Shown: positions 34,869-43,306 of the stretch, piece after piece | Numbering within the stretch: the stretch's first letter is position 1 | How the letters are laid out: every line of letters starts with the position of its first letter | DNA from: an uncultured Eubacteriales bacterium | GTDB taxonomy: Bacteria; Bacillota; Clostridia; Oscillospirales; Oscillospiraceae | Assembly: GCA_900320595.1 (NCBI GenBank) | Contig: ONSW01000012.1 | Location: forward strand, 16,380-65,243 | Reading direction: 5' to 3' | DNA length: 48,864 nucleotides | Made by a program: the position numbers and the translations under genes | Notes under the pieces: model-generated | Told to the model about the DNA's origin: nothing | What the model saw: only the letters and a program-made list of their open reading frames with translations | Databases searched by the model: none

Positions 34869-36224
34869 TTATTCGCGGATCAGCGCAGCGGAAGCGCGCG
34901 TGGAAACGTCGGCGCGGATCAACGCGGCGGCCTCGGCGGGAGAGAGCTTTTGCTGCTCGCCTGAGCGCATATCCTTGACGGAGAGCACGCCCTCGGCGAT
35001 CTCGTCCTCGCCGAGGAAGACGACATAGGGCACGCCGAGCTTGTCGGCATAGTTCATCCTGGCCTTGAACTTTTTCTTTTCGGTATAAAGCTGGACGCGC
35101 AGCCCCTCGCGCCGCAGCGCGGCCGCGGCGGCGATGGCGGCGGAGAGATCCTCCGTCATCGGCAGCACGAGCGCGTCGCACGAGGCGCGGACAGACTCCT
35201 CGGCGAGGAGCCCCTGTTCGCTGAGCACATAGAAAAAGCGCGTCAGACCGATCGAGATGCCCACGCCGGGCAGCTGCCGGTCGGTATAATACTCCGCGAG
35301 ATTGTCGTAGCGGCCGCCGGAGCAGACCGAGCCGATCTCCGGGTGGTCGAGCATGATCGTCTCGTACACCGTGCCGGTGTAGTAGTCAAGCCCGCGCGCG
35401 ATCGTCAGATCCACGGCGAAGTTTTCCTCGCTCACGCCGAAGGCGGCAAGATATTTCACGACCGTGTTGAGCTCCTCAAGCCCCTCGTCAAAGGTCGCGT
35501 CCATGCCGCGGTAGCGCTCGAGAGAAGCGAGCACCTCGTCGTTCGTGCCGCGGATGGCCATGAAGTCCATGACGTTTTCGGCCTTGCAGGGCAGCATCTT
35601 GACCTCGTCGATCAAAAGTTGGCGCACCTTTTCCGCGCCGATTTTGTCAAGCTTGTCCACTGTGCGCATGATCTCGCCGGCCTTTTCACTCATACCGTTC
35701 ATGGCGTAAAAGCCGTTTAAGAGCTTGCGGTTGTTCACGCGGATCTGAAAACGCCTGACGCCGAGGCGCGTAAAGGTATCATAGATGATGGCGGGGATCT
35801 CCGCCTCGTTCGTGATGTCGAGCTTGCCGTCGCCGATCACGTCGATGTCGGCCTGGTAAAATTCGCGGAAGCGGCCGCGCTGGGCGCGCTCGCCGCGGTA
35901 GACCTTGCCGATCTGAAAACGGCGGAAGGGGAAGGTGAGCTCGGCATAGTGCGCGGCGACGTATTTCGCCAGCGGCACCGTCAGATCGAAGCGCAGCGCC
36001 AGATCGCTGTCGCCCTTCGTAAAGCGGTAGATCTGTTTTTCGGTCTCTCCGCCGCCCTTGGCAAGCAGCACCTCGGCCGACTCGATCACGGGGGTGTCCA
36101 GCGGCGTGAAGCCGTAGGACGCATAGGTATCGCGCAGCGTGTCCTTCATGCGCTCAAACTGAAGCTGCTGCCGGGGCAGAAGCTCCATAAAGCCGGAGAG
36201 CGTGCGCGGCGTAACTTTTGCCAT
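34869..36224 (-). CDS. hisS: Histidyl-tRNA synthetase
   Basis: Charges tRNA-His, 451 residues. Class II motifs are visible: motif 1 around ASYGFTPLDTPVIES, motif 2 near FRRFQIGKVYRGERAQRGRFREFYQADIDVIG, the histidine-A signature RGLDYYTGTVYE, and motif 3 GGRYDNL...PGVGISIGLTRFF. The C-terminal anticodon domain follows. AAAGGAAC precedes the ATG. A T-box leader was looked for and not seen: only about 90 bases separate it from mgsA and they contain the mgsA terminator. Confidence 0.97.
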   Translation of the reverse strand: MAKVTPRTLSGFMELLPRQQLQFERMKDTLRDTYASYGFTPLDTPVIESAEVLLAKGGGETEKQIYRFTKGDSDLALRFDLTVPLAKYVAAHYAELTFPFRRFQIGKVYRGERAQRGRFREFYQADIDVIGDGKLDITNEAEIPAIIYDTFTRLGVRRFQIRVNNRKLLNGFYAMNGMSEKAGEIMRTVDKLDKIGAEKVRQLLIDEVKMLPCKAENVMDFMAIRGTNDEVLASLERYRGMDATFDEGLEELNTVVKYLAAFGVSEENFAVDLTIARGLDYYTGTVYETIMLDHPEIGSVCSGGRYDNLAEYYTDRQLPGVGISIGLTRFFYVLSEQGLLAEESVRASCDALVLPMTEDLSAAIAAAAALRREGLRVQLYTEKKKFKARMNYADKLGVPYVVFLGEDEIAEGVLSVKDMRSGEQQKLSPAEAAALIRADVSTRASAALIRE

Positions 36225-36250
36225 AAGAGAAGTTCCTTTCGGCGTGATAG

Positions 36251-36300
36251 TAAAAAAGCAAAACCGCAGGCCATACTCATACGAACTGCGGTTTGAAAAG
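36251..36300 (-). terminator. Terminator between mgsA and hisS
   Basis: On the minus strand AAACCGCAG pairs with CTGCGGTTT (36261-36269 with 36286-36294) around a 16-base loop, followed by TGCTTTTTT. The large loop makes it weaker than the others in the window, so some read-through into hisS is likely. Confidence 0.7.
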
Positions 36301-36317
36301 CTATAAGGGGCGACAGT

Positions 36318-36722
36318 TCAGCGCCGCTGGGGATTGACGATGTTGCGCCAGTCGAGGTCGCCGCGCCGCAGACCCTGCACCAGGACCTCGGCCGTGGCGG
36401 CGTTGGTCGCAAAGGGGATCTGATACTGGTCGCACAGACGCTCGATCTTGTTGATGTCGTCAAAGCCGCCGGGGTTGGCGGGATCGCAGAAGAACAGGAC
36501 AAGGTCGATCTCGTTGAAGGAGATGCGCGCGCCGATCTGCTGGGAGCCGCCCTGGTCGGCGTGGAGATAAAGCGTGATCGGCAGCCCCGTCGCCTCGCTG
36601 ACGAGCTTGCCCGTCACATGCGTGGCGCAGAGCGAATGCTCGGCCAGAATGCCGCAGTACGCGATGCAGAACTGCACCATCAATTCCTTTTTCCTGTCGT
36701 GTGCCATCAATGCAATGTTCAT
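36318..36722 (-). CDS. mgsA: Methylglyoxal synthase
   Basis: Converts dihydroxyacetone phosphate to methylglyoxal and phosphate, a bypass of lower glycolysis when phosphate is scarce. The 134-residue protein shows the family start ALMAHDRKK (His8, Asp9), ATHVTGKL, GSQQIGARI, FFCDPANP and PFATNAATAEVLV, matching the phosphate-binding and catalytic positions of the E. coli enzyme. AAGGAG precedes the ATG. It is a single-gene unit with its own promoter and a hairpin in its leader. Confidence 0.96.
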   Translation of the reverse strand: MNIALMAHDRKKELMVQFCIAYCGILAEHSLCATHVTGKLVSEATGLPITLYLHADQGGSQQIGARISFNEIDLVLFFCDPANPGGFDDINKIERLCDQYQIPFATNAATAEVLVQGLRRGDLDWRNIVNPQRR

Positions 36723-36744
36723 TCGATACTACTCCTTGTGTACG

Positions 36745-36767
36745 GGCGTGCCCTCACCTGGCACGCC
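36745..36767 (-). other. Hairpin in the mgsA leader
   Basis: GGCGTGCC pairs with GGCACGCC (8 bp, 7-base loop) between the mgsA promoter and its ribosome site. There is no T-run, so it is more likely a stability or translation element than a terminator. Confidence 0.4.
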
Positions 36768-36807
36768 GAAAAACCATTCGTTTTTCCTGATACCTTTTAT
36801 CTGTTTT

Positions 36808-36836
36808 ATTATAAACGCCAATGGTCTAAAGTTCAA
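36808..36836 (-). promoter_or_regulatory. mgsA promoter
   Basis: On the minus strand TTGAAC and a perfect TATAAT are separated by 17 bases, giving a leader of about 80 bases. Confidence 0.78.
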
Positions 36837-36867
36837 CAGAAAATTGACGGCTCGACTCGCTTTTTTC

Positions 36868-36903
36868 GAAAAAACAGGCCGCCGGCAGATGCCCGGCGGC
36901 CCG
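36868..36903 (-). terminator. Terminator of the rlhA-maf-mreCD-PBP2 operon
   Basis: On the minus strand GGCCGCCGG pairs with CCGGCGGCC (36877-36885 with 36893-36901) around a 7-base loop and is followed by TGTTTTTTC. It lies about 20 bases past the PBP2 stop. Confidence 0.9.
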
Positions 36904-36919
36904 TAAAAGGAAAGCAAGC

Positions 36920-39067
36920 TTATTTCAGCAGCGCCATTTCATGCTCGGAGGTATCGGAATAGCTCTTGATCGTCCAATAGGCGTCGAGCACCTGGCGCGC
37001 CATGAAGGCGCAGTTGGCGCCGGCCTTGCCGCGCTCGACCACAAAAGCCATCGCGATCTGCGGATCGTCAAAGGGCGCATAGCAGATGAAGATAGCGTCG
37101 TTGACGATGTTTTTACCCTTCTGGGCGGTCCCGGTCTTGGCCGCGACGCGCTTGGATTCGGGATAATCGAAGAAGTACTTGGCGACCGAGCCGTTATTGA
37201 CGGTGTCGTTGGCAACAAGCTTCATGCCCTGCTGGATCGCGTTCCAGTTAAAGTCGCCGATGCCGCCGACCTTCAGATCGTTGACGTTGCTCAAGACCTC
37301 CGGCTTGCGGTCGTAGACCAGCTCGTCGTAGTCATAGCTGCGCACGTATTTGAGGATCGAGGCGGAGTGGCGCACACCGCTGTTGGCGACGGTGGCGCAG
37401 TACTCGGCAAGCTGGATGGGGGAGAAGATCGAGTCGGACTGGCCGATGCCGGCCTGCAGCGTGTCACCGATTCGCCATTCGGTGCCGGTGTAGTCGGCGT
37501 GGTTGGCGCGGTTCGACATGTTGCCTGTCGTTTCCGTCAGCTCGATGCCGGTGTGCTCGCCCAGACCGTAGGCGTGGGCAAAGCGGCCGAGGTCATCGAC
37601 GCCCAGCTTGTCGGAGACGGTGTAGAAGAAATAGTTGCACGAGTGGAGCAGCGCGTCGGTCACGTTCAGCTGGCCGTGGGTATAGTGCTCGCCGTCGACC
37701 GCCGTCCAGATCCAGCACTCAGGCGCATAGCCGTTGGCGGCGTATTTGGTGAAGACGCCGTCGCACTTGATCTTGTCCTCGGTGTTGATGATGCCCTGGG
37801 CCAGCGCCGCCGTGGCGGTGCAGGGCTTGAAGGCCGAGCCGGGGGCGTAGGCGCCCATCAGCGCGCGGTTGAAAAGCGGGGCGTTCGGCTCCTCGAGCAG
37901 CTCGGAATAGTTTTCGATGATGGTCGAAACGTCATAGGTCGGCCAGCTTGCGATCGCAAGCGGCTCGCCGCTCTTGACGTCGACGACAACGCACGCCGCG
38001 CCCGTGATCTCCCAGTAGCCGTCTTCAAAGGTCCAGTTGCCGAGCGCTTCCTGTTCGGCCTTTTCGTTTTTGCGCTCGCTCATGAGGATGTCGATGCCGT
38101 TGGCCAGGATACGCTCCACCTGCTCCTGCAGCACGATGTCAAGCGTGATATAGATGTGGTTGCCGGGCGTGGGCTCCTTTTCATACTGGTTGGCCAGCAC
38201 GGTACCGGAGGCGGTGCGCGTCACGAGCACCTTGCCGTCGTTGCCGTGAAGATAGTTTTCAAAGGCGTACTCGATGCCGTCCTTGCCGACCATGGCGTCG
38301 GTGGAGTATTCGAGCAGAGAGTATTTTTCATATTCCTCCTGCGTCATCAGACCGGTGTAGCCGAGGATATGCGCGGCATAGTTCGTCTGATAGTCGCGGG
38401 TAAAGGAGCGCTTGACCTGGATACCGGCGAGCTTTGTCTCCATGATCGAGGTGATCAGCTTCATGCTCGCGTCCTGGACAAAGACGTATTCGGCCGTGTT
38501 GATCGCGTAGCGGACGTTGATGGAATAGCGAAGTCCCGCGATCTTGCGCATCTGCTCGGAGGTGTAGTTGCTGTCGATGTCATAGCGCGTGCGCATATAG
38601 CTCAAAAGCTCGACCGCGGTCGGATTCGCGGGCAGGCTCTTTTCCTTGTCCTTGAAATAGGCCTCGAGCATCGTACGCTGGATCTCGGTCATGTTCGGGT
38701 CATAGTCAAACGGCGGCTCCATCGAGATCGGCAGATCGTCGATATAGGTGTCGCCAAACTCGTTGACCATGTCGATCAGCTCCAGCAGAACGGCGTTCGG
38801 ATCCTCGCTCGCGAAGAGCTTGGCGGTGTCGATCGTCAGGTCGTAGCATTCCTTGTTGCTGATCAGCACGCGGCCGTAACGGTCGAGAATGTCGCCGCGC
38901 GAGGCTGTGACGGTCTCCTCCTTGGTCTGCATCTGGCTGCCGGCCAGGTAGTATTCCTCACCTTCGATGATCTGCAAGCGGTAGAGGAAGACAAAGTAGA
39001 CGACGAGCAGCAGGGAAAGCAGGACCACCATGGCCACGATACGCTCTTTGGAAATCATTTTGTTCAT
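36920..39067 (-). CDS. mrdA: Penicillin-binding protein 2 (elongation transpeptidase)
   Basis: Class B transpeptidase that crosslinks peptidoglycan during side-wall growth, 715 residues. There is one N-terminal membrane segment (about residues 10-30) and a dimerisation domain, then the transpeptidase domain with the serine motif SAFK (Ser411, Lys414), SCN (476-478) and KTGTAQ near the C-terminus. The position before Lys is Phe as usual, but the more common PGSTFK reads PGSAFK. The ATG at 39067 has GAGG seven bases before it; the TTG at 39073 and the ATG at 39058 are alternatives. It follows mreC and mreD, so it is the elongasome PBP. Confidence 0.95.
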   Translation of the reverse strand: MNKMISKERIVAMVVLLSLLLVVYFVFLYRLQIIEGEEYYLAGSQMQTKEETVTASRGDILDRYGRVLISNKECYDLTIDTAKLFASEDPNAVLLELIDMVNEFGDTYIDDLPISMEPPFDYDPNMTEIQRTMLEAYFKDKEKSLPANPTAVELLSYMRTRYDIDSNYTSEQMRKIAGLRYSINVRYAINTAEYVFVQDASMKLITSIMETKLAGIQVKRSFTRDYQTNYAAHILGYTGLMTQEEYEKYSLLEYSTDAMVGKDGIEYAFENYLHGNDGKVLVTRTASGTVLANQYEKEPTPGNHIYITLDIVLQEQVERILANGIDILMSERKNEKAEQEALGNWTFEDGYWEITGAACVVVDVKSGEPLAIASWPTYDVSTIIENYSELLEEPNAPLFNRALMGAYAPGSAFKPCTATAALAQGIINTEDKIKCDGVFTKYAANGYAPECWIWTAVDGEHYTHGQLNVTDALLHSCNYFFYTVSDKLGVDDLGRFAHAYGLGEHTGIELTETTGNMSNRANHADYTGTEWRIGDTLQAGIGQSDSIFSPIQLAEYCATVANSGVRHSASILKYVRSYDYDELVYDRKPEVLSNVNDLKVGGIGDFNWNAIQQGMKLVANDTVNNGSVAKYFFDYPESKRVAAKTGTAQKGKNIVNDAIFICYAPFDDPQIAMAFVVERGKAGANCAFMARQVLDAYWTIKSYSDTSEHEMALLK

Positions 39068-39080
39068 AGGCAAGCCTCAC

Positions 39081-39623
39081 TCATTCGATCCATCTGGCCG
39101 GCGGGAAATAGGTCAGCACGGCCATCGGAAGTGACCACAGCGTCTGCAGGATCGCCGTCCACAGAACGGAAAAGGACAGGCCGCTGTCAAGACTGACGAG
39201 AAGCGACTGGACCAGCGCCGTGATCAAAAGCGCCGCAAGCGCCGAGAGCATATAGCCCATAAAACGGCGGTTGAGGAAAAACTGGGAAATAAAGCCCACG
39301 CCGAAGGCCAGGATCGGGAACAGGATCGTGTACAGCACGACGGTGTGCGGCGTGAACATATCGGTAAAGATCCCCATGACAAGACCGAACACCACGCCGG
39401 GGATCGCGCCCTCGAACATGCCGACGGCCGCGACGGCGGCAGGCTGAATGAATGCGCAGACGCCTCCCGGGCGGATCTGCGTGAGCACCATGTCCTGCAC
39501 GATGAGCACGACGAACAGATACAGCGCATACCACAGCACGCGCCGCGCCCGCCGCAGCGTCAGGAAATCCTTAAACAGATCTTTTCGTAAAAAACGGTTG
39601 AACAATTTACTCCACCACTTCAA
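39081..39623 (-). CDS. mreD: Rod shape-determining protein MreD
   Basis: Integral membrane protein of the elongasome, 180 residues with about five hydrophobic segments after a basic N-terminus. MreD sequences vary greatly; the assignment rests on size, on the pattern QPAAVAAVGMFEGAIPGVVFGLVMGIFTDMF, which is the best conserved region, and on its place between mreC and the PBP2 gene. It overlaps the end of mreC by 17 bases. Confidence 0.93.
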   Translation of the reverse strand: MKWWSKLFNRFLRKDLFKDFLTLRRARRVLWYALYLFVVLIVQDMVLTQIRPGGVCAFIQPAAVAAVGMFEGAIPGVVFGLVMGIFTDMFTPHTVVLYTILFPILAFGVGFISQFFLNRRFMGYMLSALAALLITALVQSLLVSLDSGLSFSVLWTAILQTLWSLPMAVLTYFPPARWIE

Positions 39624-40449
39624 AGTCCTTGATGACGAATACCTGCACCAGCGAGTCGAACACGACCTCGGGGTCGACCACGCCGTACTCGATCTGGCCG
39701 CCGGCCTCGGTCTGCACGGCGCTGATGCGGCCGATGACGAGCCCCTGGGGGAACGCGCCGCCGTTGCCGGAGGTCAGCACCTCGTCGCCGACGTAGATGT
39801 GCGCGCCGTCAGCGAGAAAGGTCAGCTTGGCCTGGCGGTTTTTCATAAACGAATACTCGCCCATCACGATGCCGGAGGTGCCCGTGTCGCCGACAAAGGC
39901 GCCGACGGACATGTCGACGTCGATCAGCGTCGAGACCGTCGCCCATGTCTCGCCCAGCTCGGTCACCTGGCCGACGACCGCGTTATACTCGGTCACGACC
40001 GGGTCGCCCAGCTCGATGCCGGAGCTGGCGCCTTTGGAGATCGTAAAGCTGTGCGCCCAGTTCGACGATGACCAGAGCACGACTTTGCACGATTCGAACA
40101 CATAATCCGTGTGCTTTTCGCGCAGGTTCAGCAGCTCACGCAGACGGACGTTCTCCTCCGAGGCGGCGATGCCGTCGCGCGCGCTCTGCTGAGCGTCGGC
40201 CAACTGGCTGCGCAGCGATTCGTTTTCGGCGAGCAGACTGTCATAGTCGTAGAGATAGCCGTAGATCGTGTCGAACCAGTTGACGGCCGAGCTTACGACC
40301 TTCTGCACCGGCGAGATCAGCACGCCGGAAACATTGTGCACCAGCCCGATCCGCCCGCCTCGCGCCGCCGTCGTCAGCGCGATGATCAGCGCGACGGAGG
40401 CCACGATGATGCCGACGCGGACGCCGTATTTTTTGATATAGTCTTTCAA
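39607..40449 (-). CDS. mreC: Rod shape-determining protein MreC
   Basis: Elongasome scaffold that activates PBP2, 280 residues. It has a membrane segment (about residues 10-30), a coiled coil (about 55-100, YDYDSLLAENESLRSQLADAQ) and the tandem beta-barrel domain with SGIVMGEYSFMKNRQAKLTFL and DEVLTSGNGGAFPQGLVIGRI. I take the TTG at 40449 as the start: AAGGAG lies ten bases before it and it overlaps the maf stop (TTGA). Earlier in-frame starts lie inside maf and have no site. No mreB gene is present in this window. Confidence 0.93.
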   Translation of the reverse strand: MKDYIKKYGVRVGIIVASVALIIALTTAARGGRIGLVHNVSGVLISPVQKVVSSAVNWFDTIYGYLYDYDSLLAENESLRSQLADAQQSARDGIAASEENVRLRELLNLREKHTDYVFESCKVVLWSSSNWAHSFTISKGASSGIELGDPVVTEYNAVVGQVTELGETWATVSTLIDVDMSVGAFVGDTGTSGIVMGEYSFMKNRQAKLTFLADGAHIYVGDEVLTSGNGGAFPQGLVIGRISAVQTEAGGQIEYGVVDPEVVFDSLVQVFVIKDFEVVE

Positions 40450-41018
40450 AGAAGTCCAACTCCTTGCTCTTTCAGCATTTGCCCGAGCACGCACAGGGGC
40501 AGGCCCATGACATTGAAAAAGTCGCCGTCGATCTTTTCGACAAAGAGCGCGCCCTTTCCCTGTGCGCCATAGGCGCCGGCCTTGTCCATCGGCTCGCCGG
40601 TCGAGATATAGCGCGCGATCTCATCGTCCGAAAGCGAACGGAAGGTAACGGCACTGCGGTCGGCCCGGCGGAGCTCGCGGCCGTTTCGGATCACGCACAC
40701 GCCGGTGAACACCTCGTGCGTGCGGCCCGACAGCGTGCGCAGCATCTGCGCCGCCTCCGCTTCGCTGTGCGGCTTGCCGCAGACGCGGCCGTCGATATAA
40801 ACGATCGTATCCGCGGCGATCACGACGTCGTCCGCATCGGCGCCGACAGCGATCTCGCGCGCCTTGTGCGCGGCAAGAGCCTTGACGAGCTCCGCCGGCG
40901 GAAGGGCGGGATCGGCCCGCTCCTCGCCCGCAGCAGGGCGAATCACAAGGTTTTCCACGCCGAGCATTTCCATCAGCTCTCTCCGGCGCGGAGAGCCTGA
41001 GGCCAGAATAAAGTGCAT
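40446..41018 (-). CDS. maf: Maf-family nucleoside triphosphate pyrophosphatase
   Basis: House-cleaning pyrophosphatase that acts on dTTP/UTP or modified nucleotides, 190 residues. Family motifs are ASGSPRRRELMEMLG at the N-terminus and AADTIVYIDGRVCGKP, followed by SGRTHEVFTGVCV and MDKAGAYGAQGKGALFVEKIDGDFFNVMGLP. The ATG at 41018 lies nine bases after GGAG. Maf upstream of mreCD is a common order in Bacillota and may link it to septum or elongation control. Confidence 0.95.
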   Translation of the reverse strand: MHFILASGSPRRRELMEMLGVENLVIRPAAGEERADPALPPAELVKALAAHKAREIAVGADADDVVIAADTIVYIDGRVCGKPHSEAEAAQMLRTLSGRTHEVFTGVCVIRNGRELRRADRSAVTFRSLSDDEIARYISTGEPMDKAGAYGAQGKGALFVEKIDGDFFNVMGLPLCVLGQMLKEQGVGLL

Positions 41019-41046
41019 GGTTTCTATCTCCGGGTAAATCTTATGA

Positions 41047-43134
41047 TCAGTCCACACCGCGGTAATAGAGCCCGCGCGTGAGAACGTTCGGCCGGTAATC
41101 CGACAGACCGAGATAGCCCTTGGCGACCTCGGCGCACTCGCGCGCTCTCTCGGTCGTGAAGAGCAGCCGCAGTCCCCACAGGCCGCACGCGGCCAGCTCG
41201 TCCTGCTTGTCGGCAAGATACAGCTTGTGTGCGTTATAAATGACGTTGCGGCAGCCGTATTCCTTGACCACGTGGAAGACGTTGCCCGTCCTGTCGGACA
41301 TCTGGGCGGGAACGGCGCAGTTGCAGCGGCCCGCGCTCTCGCGGATCACGCACTGCTCGGAGACCATCAGCGGCAGACGGCCGTAGACGATCAGCTCGGT
41401 GTCGAGATATTTGCGCAGATCCTTGACCTGGGCCAGGCGCAGCTCGAACGAAGCGGTGGCCGACATCAGCCCGCAGTCGCGCAGCACCTCGAGCGAGCGG
41501 GAGTTGAAGGCGTTGAGCCCGAAATCTCCGCGCGGTACAAGACCGGCGCGGCGGGCGAGCGCGATCTGCCCGAGGTTGCCCACGAGCGCCTCGCGCACAC
41601 CGAGCAGCTCAAGCTTGGTCAGCGCCTCGTAAACGGCGCCGAACTCGGTGTCGGAGAGGATGCGCGGCAGGACGGCGACGATCTGCGTGCCGTTCTCGAT
41701 AAAGGGCTTGACGTGGTCAAAATCTTCGGCCAGCTCCATCGCCGGGGCGTAGAGATAGCCCGGCCGCAGCTCGCAGAGCTCGTCGGAGAGCTGCTCGAGC
41801 GTGCGCACCTGGAAGATCCAGCTGGGCCTGGCGGCGGGAGCGGGCGCGGGAGCGAGCGGCGCGAGCGGAAGAGAGCGGCGCTCGGGCGGCTTGGCGCGCT
41901 CCTCGGACAGGCCGGAGATCAGACGGCGGCGAAGCTCGTTGATCTCGGCCGCGGGGAGGAACAGACAGGGGTCTACCTTCGCACGGTTTTCCACGCAGTG
42001 ATAGGGCGTGCCGCCGGTCTTGAACATCTGGTCGGTGATGTAGCCCTCGCTCAGGCCCTGACGCTTGGCGGCTTCCGGCACGGGGCCGGAGGCGACGGCG
42101 CGGTTGCCCTCGTCGTCGAAGGCGATGGCGCGGATGTTCTGGCCCTTTTCGCAGACGGTATAGAAGTGCACGCCCACGCGACGCAGCTCGCCGTCGGAAT
42201 AGGCGCGGCGCGCGCTTGTGAAGAGACGCTCGGTCTCCTTTTCGTCAAACTCGCCGCGGACGCCGAACATGTCCTTCTTGTCGCCGTTGTAATAGCCCTG
42301 GGTAAAGCCCTCGCGCGAAAACGCGGTCTCGAGCGTGCGGACCTCGTCGGGCGTGGGAGGACGGTGCTCGTGCAGGACCTTGGCATAGATTCCGGTGACG
42401 ATGGCGGTATACTCCGGCCGCTTCATGCGCCCCTCGATCTTCAGACAGGCCACGCCCGCGTCCTCAAGCTCGGCGAGCTTGTCGACAAGGCAGTTGTCCT
42501 TGAGCGAAAGGGGATAGTCGTCCATCCGTCCGCCGAGCGAATACTGCATCCGGCAGGGCTGGGCGCACATGCCGCGGTTGCCGCTGCGGCGGCCGATCAG
42601 CGAGGACATGTAGCACTGGCCGCTGTGGCAGAAGCACAGCGCGCCGTGGACGAAAACCTCGGTCTCGATCGAGGCGTGGGAGGTGATGAAGCGAATCTGG
42701 TCGATCGAAAGCTCGCGCGCGAGAACGGCGCGCGTCAGCCCCATCTCGGCCGCGGCCTCGACCCCGGCGAGATTGTGGATGCTCATCTGGGTGCTTGCGT
42801 GCAGCGGCAGATCGGGCACGGCCTGGCGCAGCGCGCGCACAAGACCGAGATCCTGGACGATCAGCCCGTCCGCGCCGAGCGAGGAGGCAAGCTGCGCCTG
42901 GGCGACGGCCTCTTCCATCTCGCGGTCGCCCACGAGCGTATTGAGCGCGACATAGACCTTGCAGCCGCGGATGCGGCAATAGCGCACGGCCTTTTGAAAT
43001 TCTTCTTCGGTAAAATTCTTGGCTCCGCGGCGGGCGTTGAAGTTGCCCATGCCGAGATAGATCGCGTCCGCGCCGTTCTGTACGGCGGCAATGACGGCTT
43101 CCGGCGAGCCGGCGGGGGAGAGCAGCTCTGTCAT
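41047..43134 (-). CDS. U32-family protein, RlhA-like
   Basis: A 695-residue member of the U32 group. The N-terminal half has the TIM-barrel start LLSPAGSPEAVIAAVQNGADAIYLG and the cysteine motif CFCHSGQCYMSSLIG...GMCAQPCR. The middle matches the DUF3656 region (GLSEGYITDQMFKTGGTPY), and the last third repeats a U32-like lobe with further cysteines (CVIRESAGRCNC). This domain order is that of E. coli RlhA, which hydroxylates a cytidine in 23S rRNA; the old peptidase name is probably not the function. An AAGGAG site precedes the ATG. It is first in the operon that leads to PBP2. Confidence 0.9.
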   Translation of the reverse strand: MTELLSPAGSPEAVIAAVQNGADAIYLGMGNFNARRGAKNFTEEEFQKAVRYCRIRGCKVYVALNTLVGDREMEEAVAQAQLASSLGADGLIVQDLGLVRALRQAVPDLPLHASTQMSIHNLAGVEAAAEMGLTRAVLARELSIDQIRFITSHASIETEVFVHGALCFCHSGQCYMSSLIGRRSGNRGMCAQPCRMQYSLGGRMDDYPLSLKDNCLVDKLAELEDAGVACLKIEGRMKRPEYTAIVTGIYAKVLHEHRPPTPDEVRTLETAFSREGFTQGYYNGDKKDMFGVRGEFDEKETERLFTSARRAYSDGELRRVGVHFYTVCEKGQNIRAIAFDDEGNRAVASGPVPEAAKRQGLSEGYITDQMFKTGGTPYHCVENRAKVDPCLFLPAAEINELRRRLISGLSEERAKPPERRSLPLAPLAPAPAPAARPSWIFQVRTLEQLSDELCELRPGYLYAPAMELAEDFDHVKPFIENGTQIVAVLPRILSDTEFGAVYEALTKLELLGVREALVGNLGQIALARRAGLVPRGDFGLNAFNSRSLEVLRDCGLMSATASFELRLAQVKDLRKYLDTELIVYGRLPLMVSEQCVIRESAGRCNCAVPAQMSDRTGNVFHVVKEYGCRNVIYNAHKLYLADKQDELAACGLWGLRLLFTTERARECAEVAKGYLGLSDYRPNVLTRGLYYRGVD

Positions 43135-43208
43135 ATACAGATCTCCTTATGCTTTCCTTGACGACTTCCGTGCCCTTCGACGCAGAAGTCCATAACGATA
43201 CAAAGTAG

Positions 43209-43238
43209 ATTATAACACAAGTCCCCCTCTTGCGACAA
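43209..43238 (-). promoter_or_regulatory. Promoter of the rlhA-maf-mreCD-PBP2 operon
   Basis: On the minus strand TTGTCG and a perfect TATAAT are separated by 18 bases, with an extended TGT before the -10 element. Its -35 element overlaps that of the divergent dnaD promoter. Confidence 0.6.
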
Positions 43239-43258
43239 GATGATTTTGATGGTATACT
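43230..43258 (+). promoter_or_regulatory. Promoter of the dnaD operon
   Basis: TTGCGA and TATACT are separated by 17 bases, with an extended TGG before the -10 element. The -35 boxes of this and the minus-strand promoter share bases 43233-43235, so the two may compete for polymerase. Confidence 0.68.
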
Positions 43259-43306
43259 GTTTTAACAATGTAAACAATTCTTCAACTTTTTTCGGAGAAG
43301 CGTCCC

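Noticed and set aside
32944..35028. 694-codon plus-strand open frame opposite aspS
   Set aside because: Antisense shadow of aspS; its start lies in the palindromic insert and the product has no domain.
34825..36317. T-box leaders for hisS or aspS
   Set aside because: Only 44 and about 90 bases precede the genes; no specifier loop or T-box sequence is visible and the larger gap is filled by the mgsA terminator.
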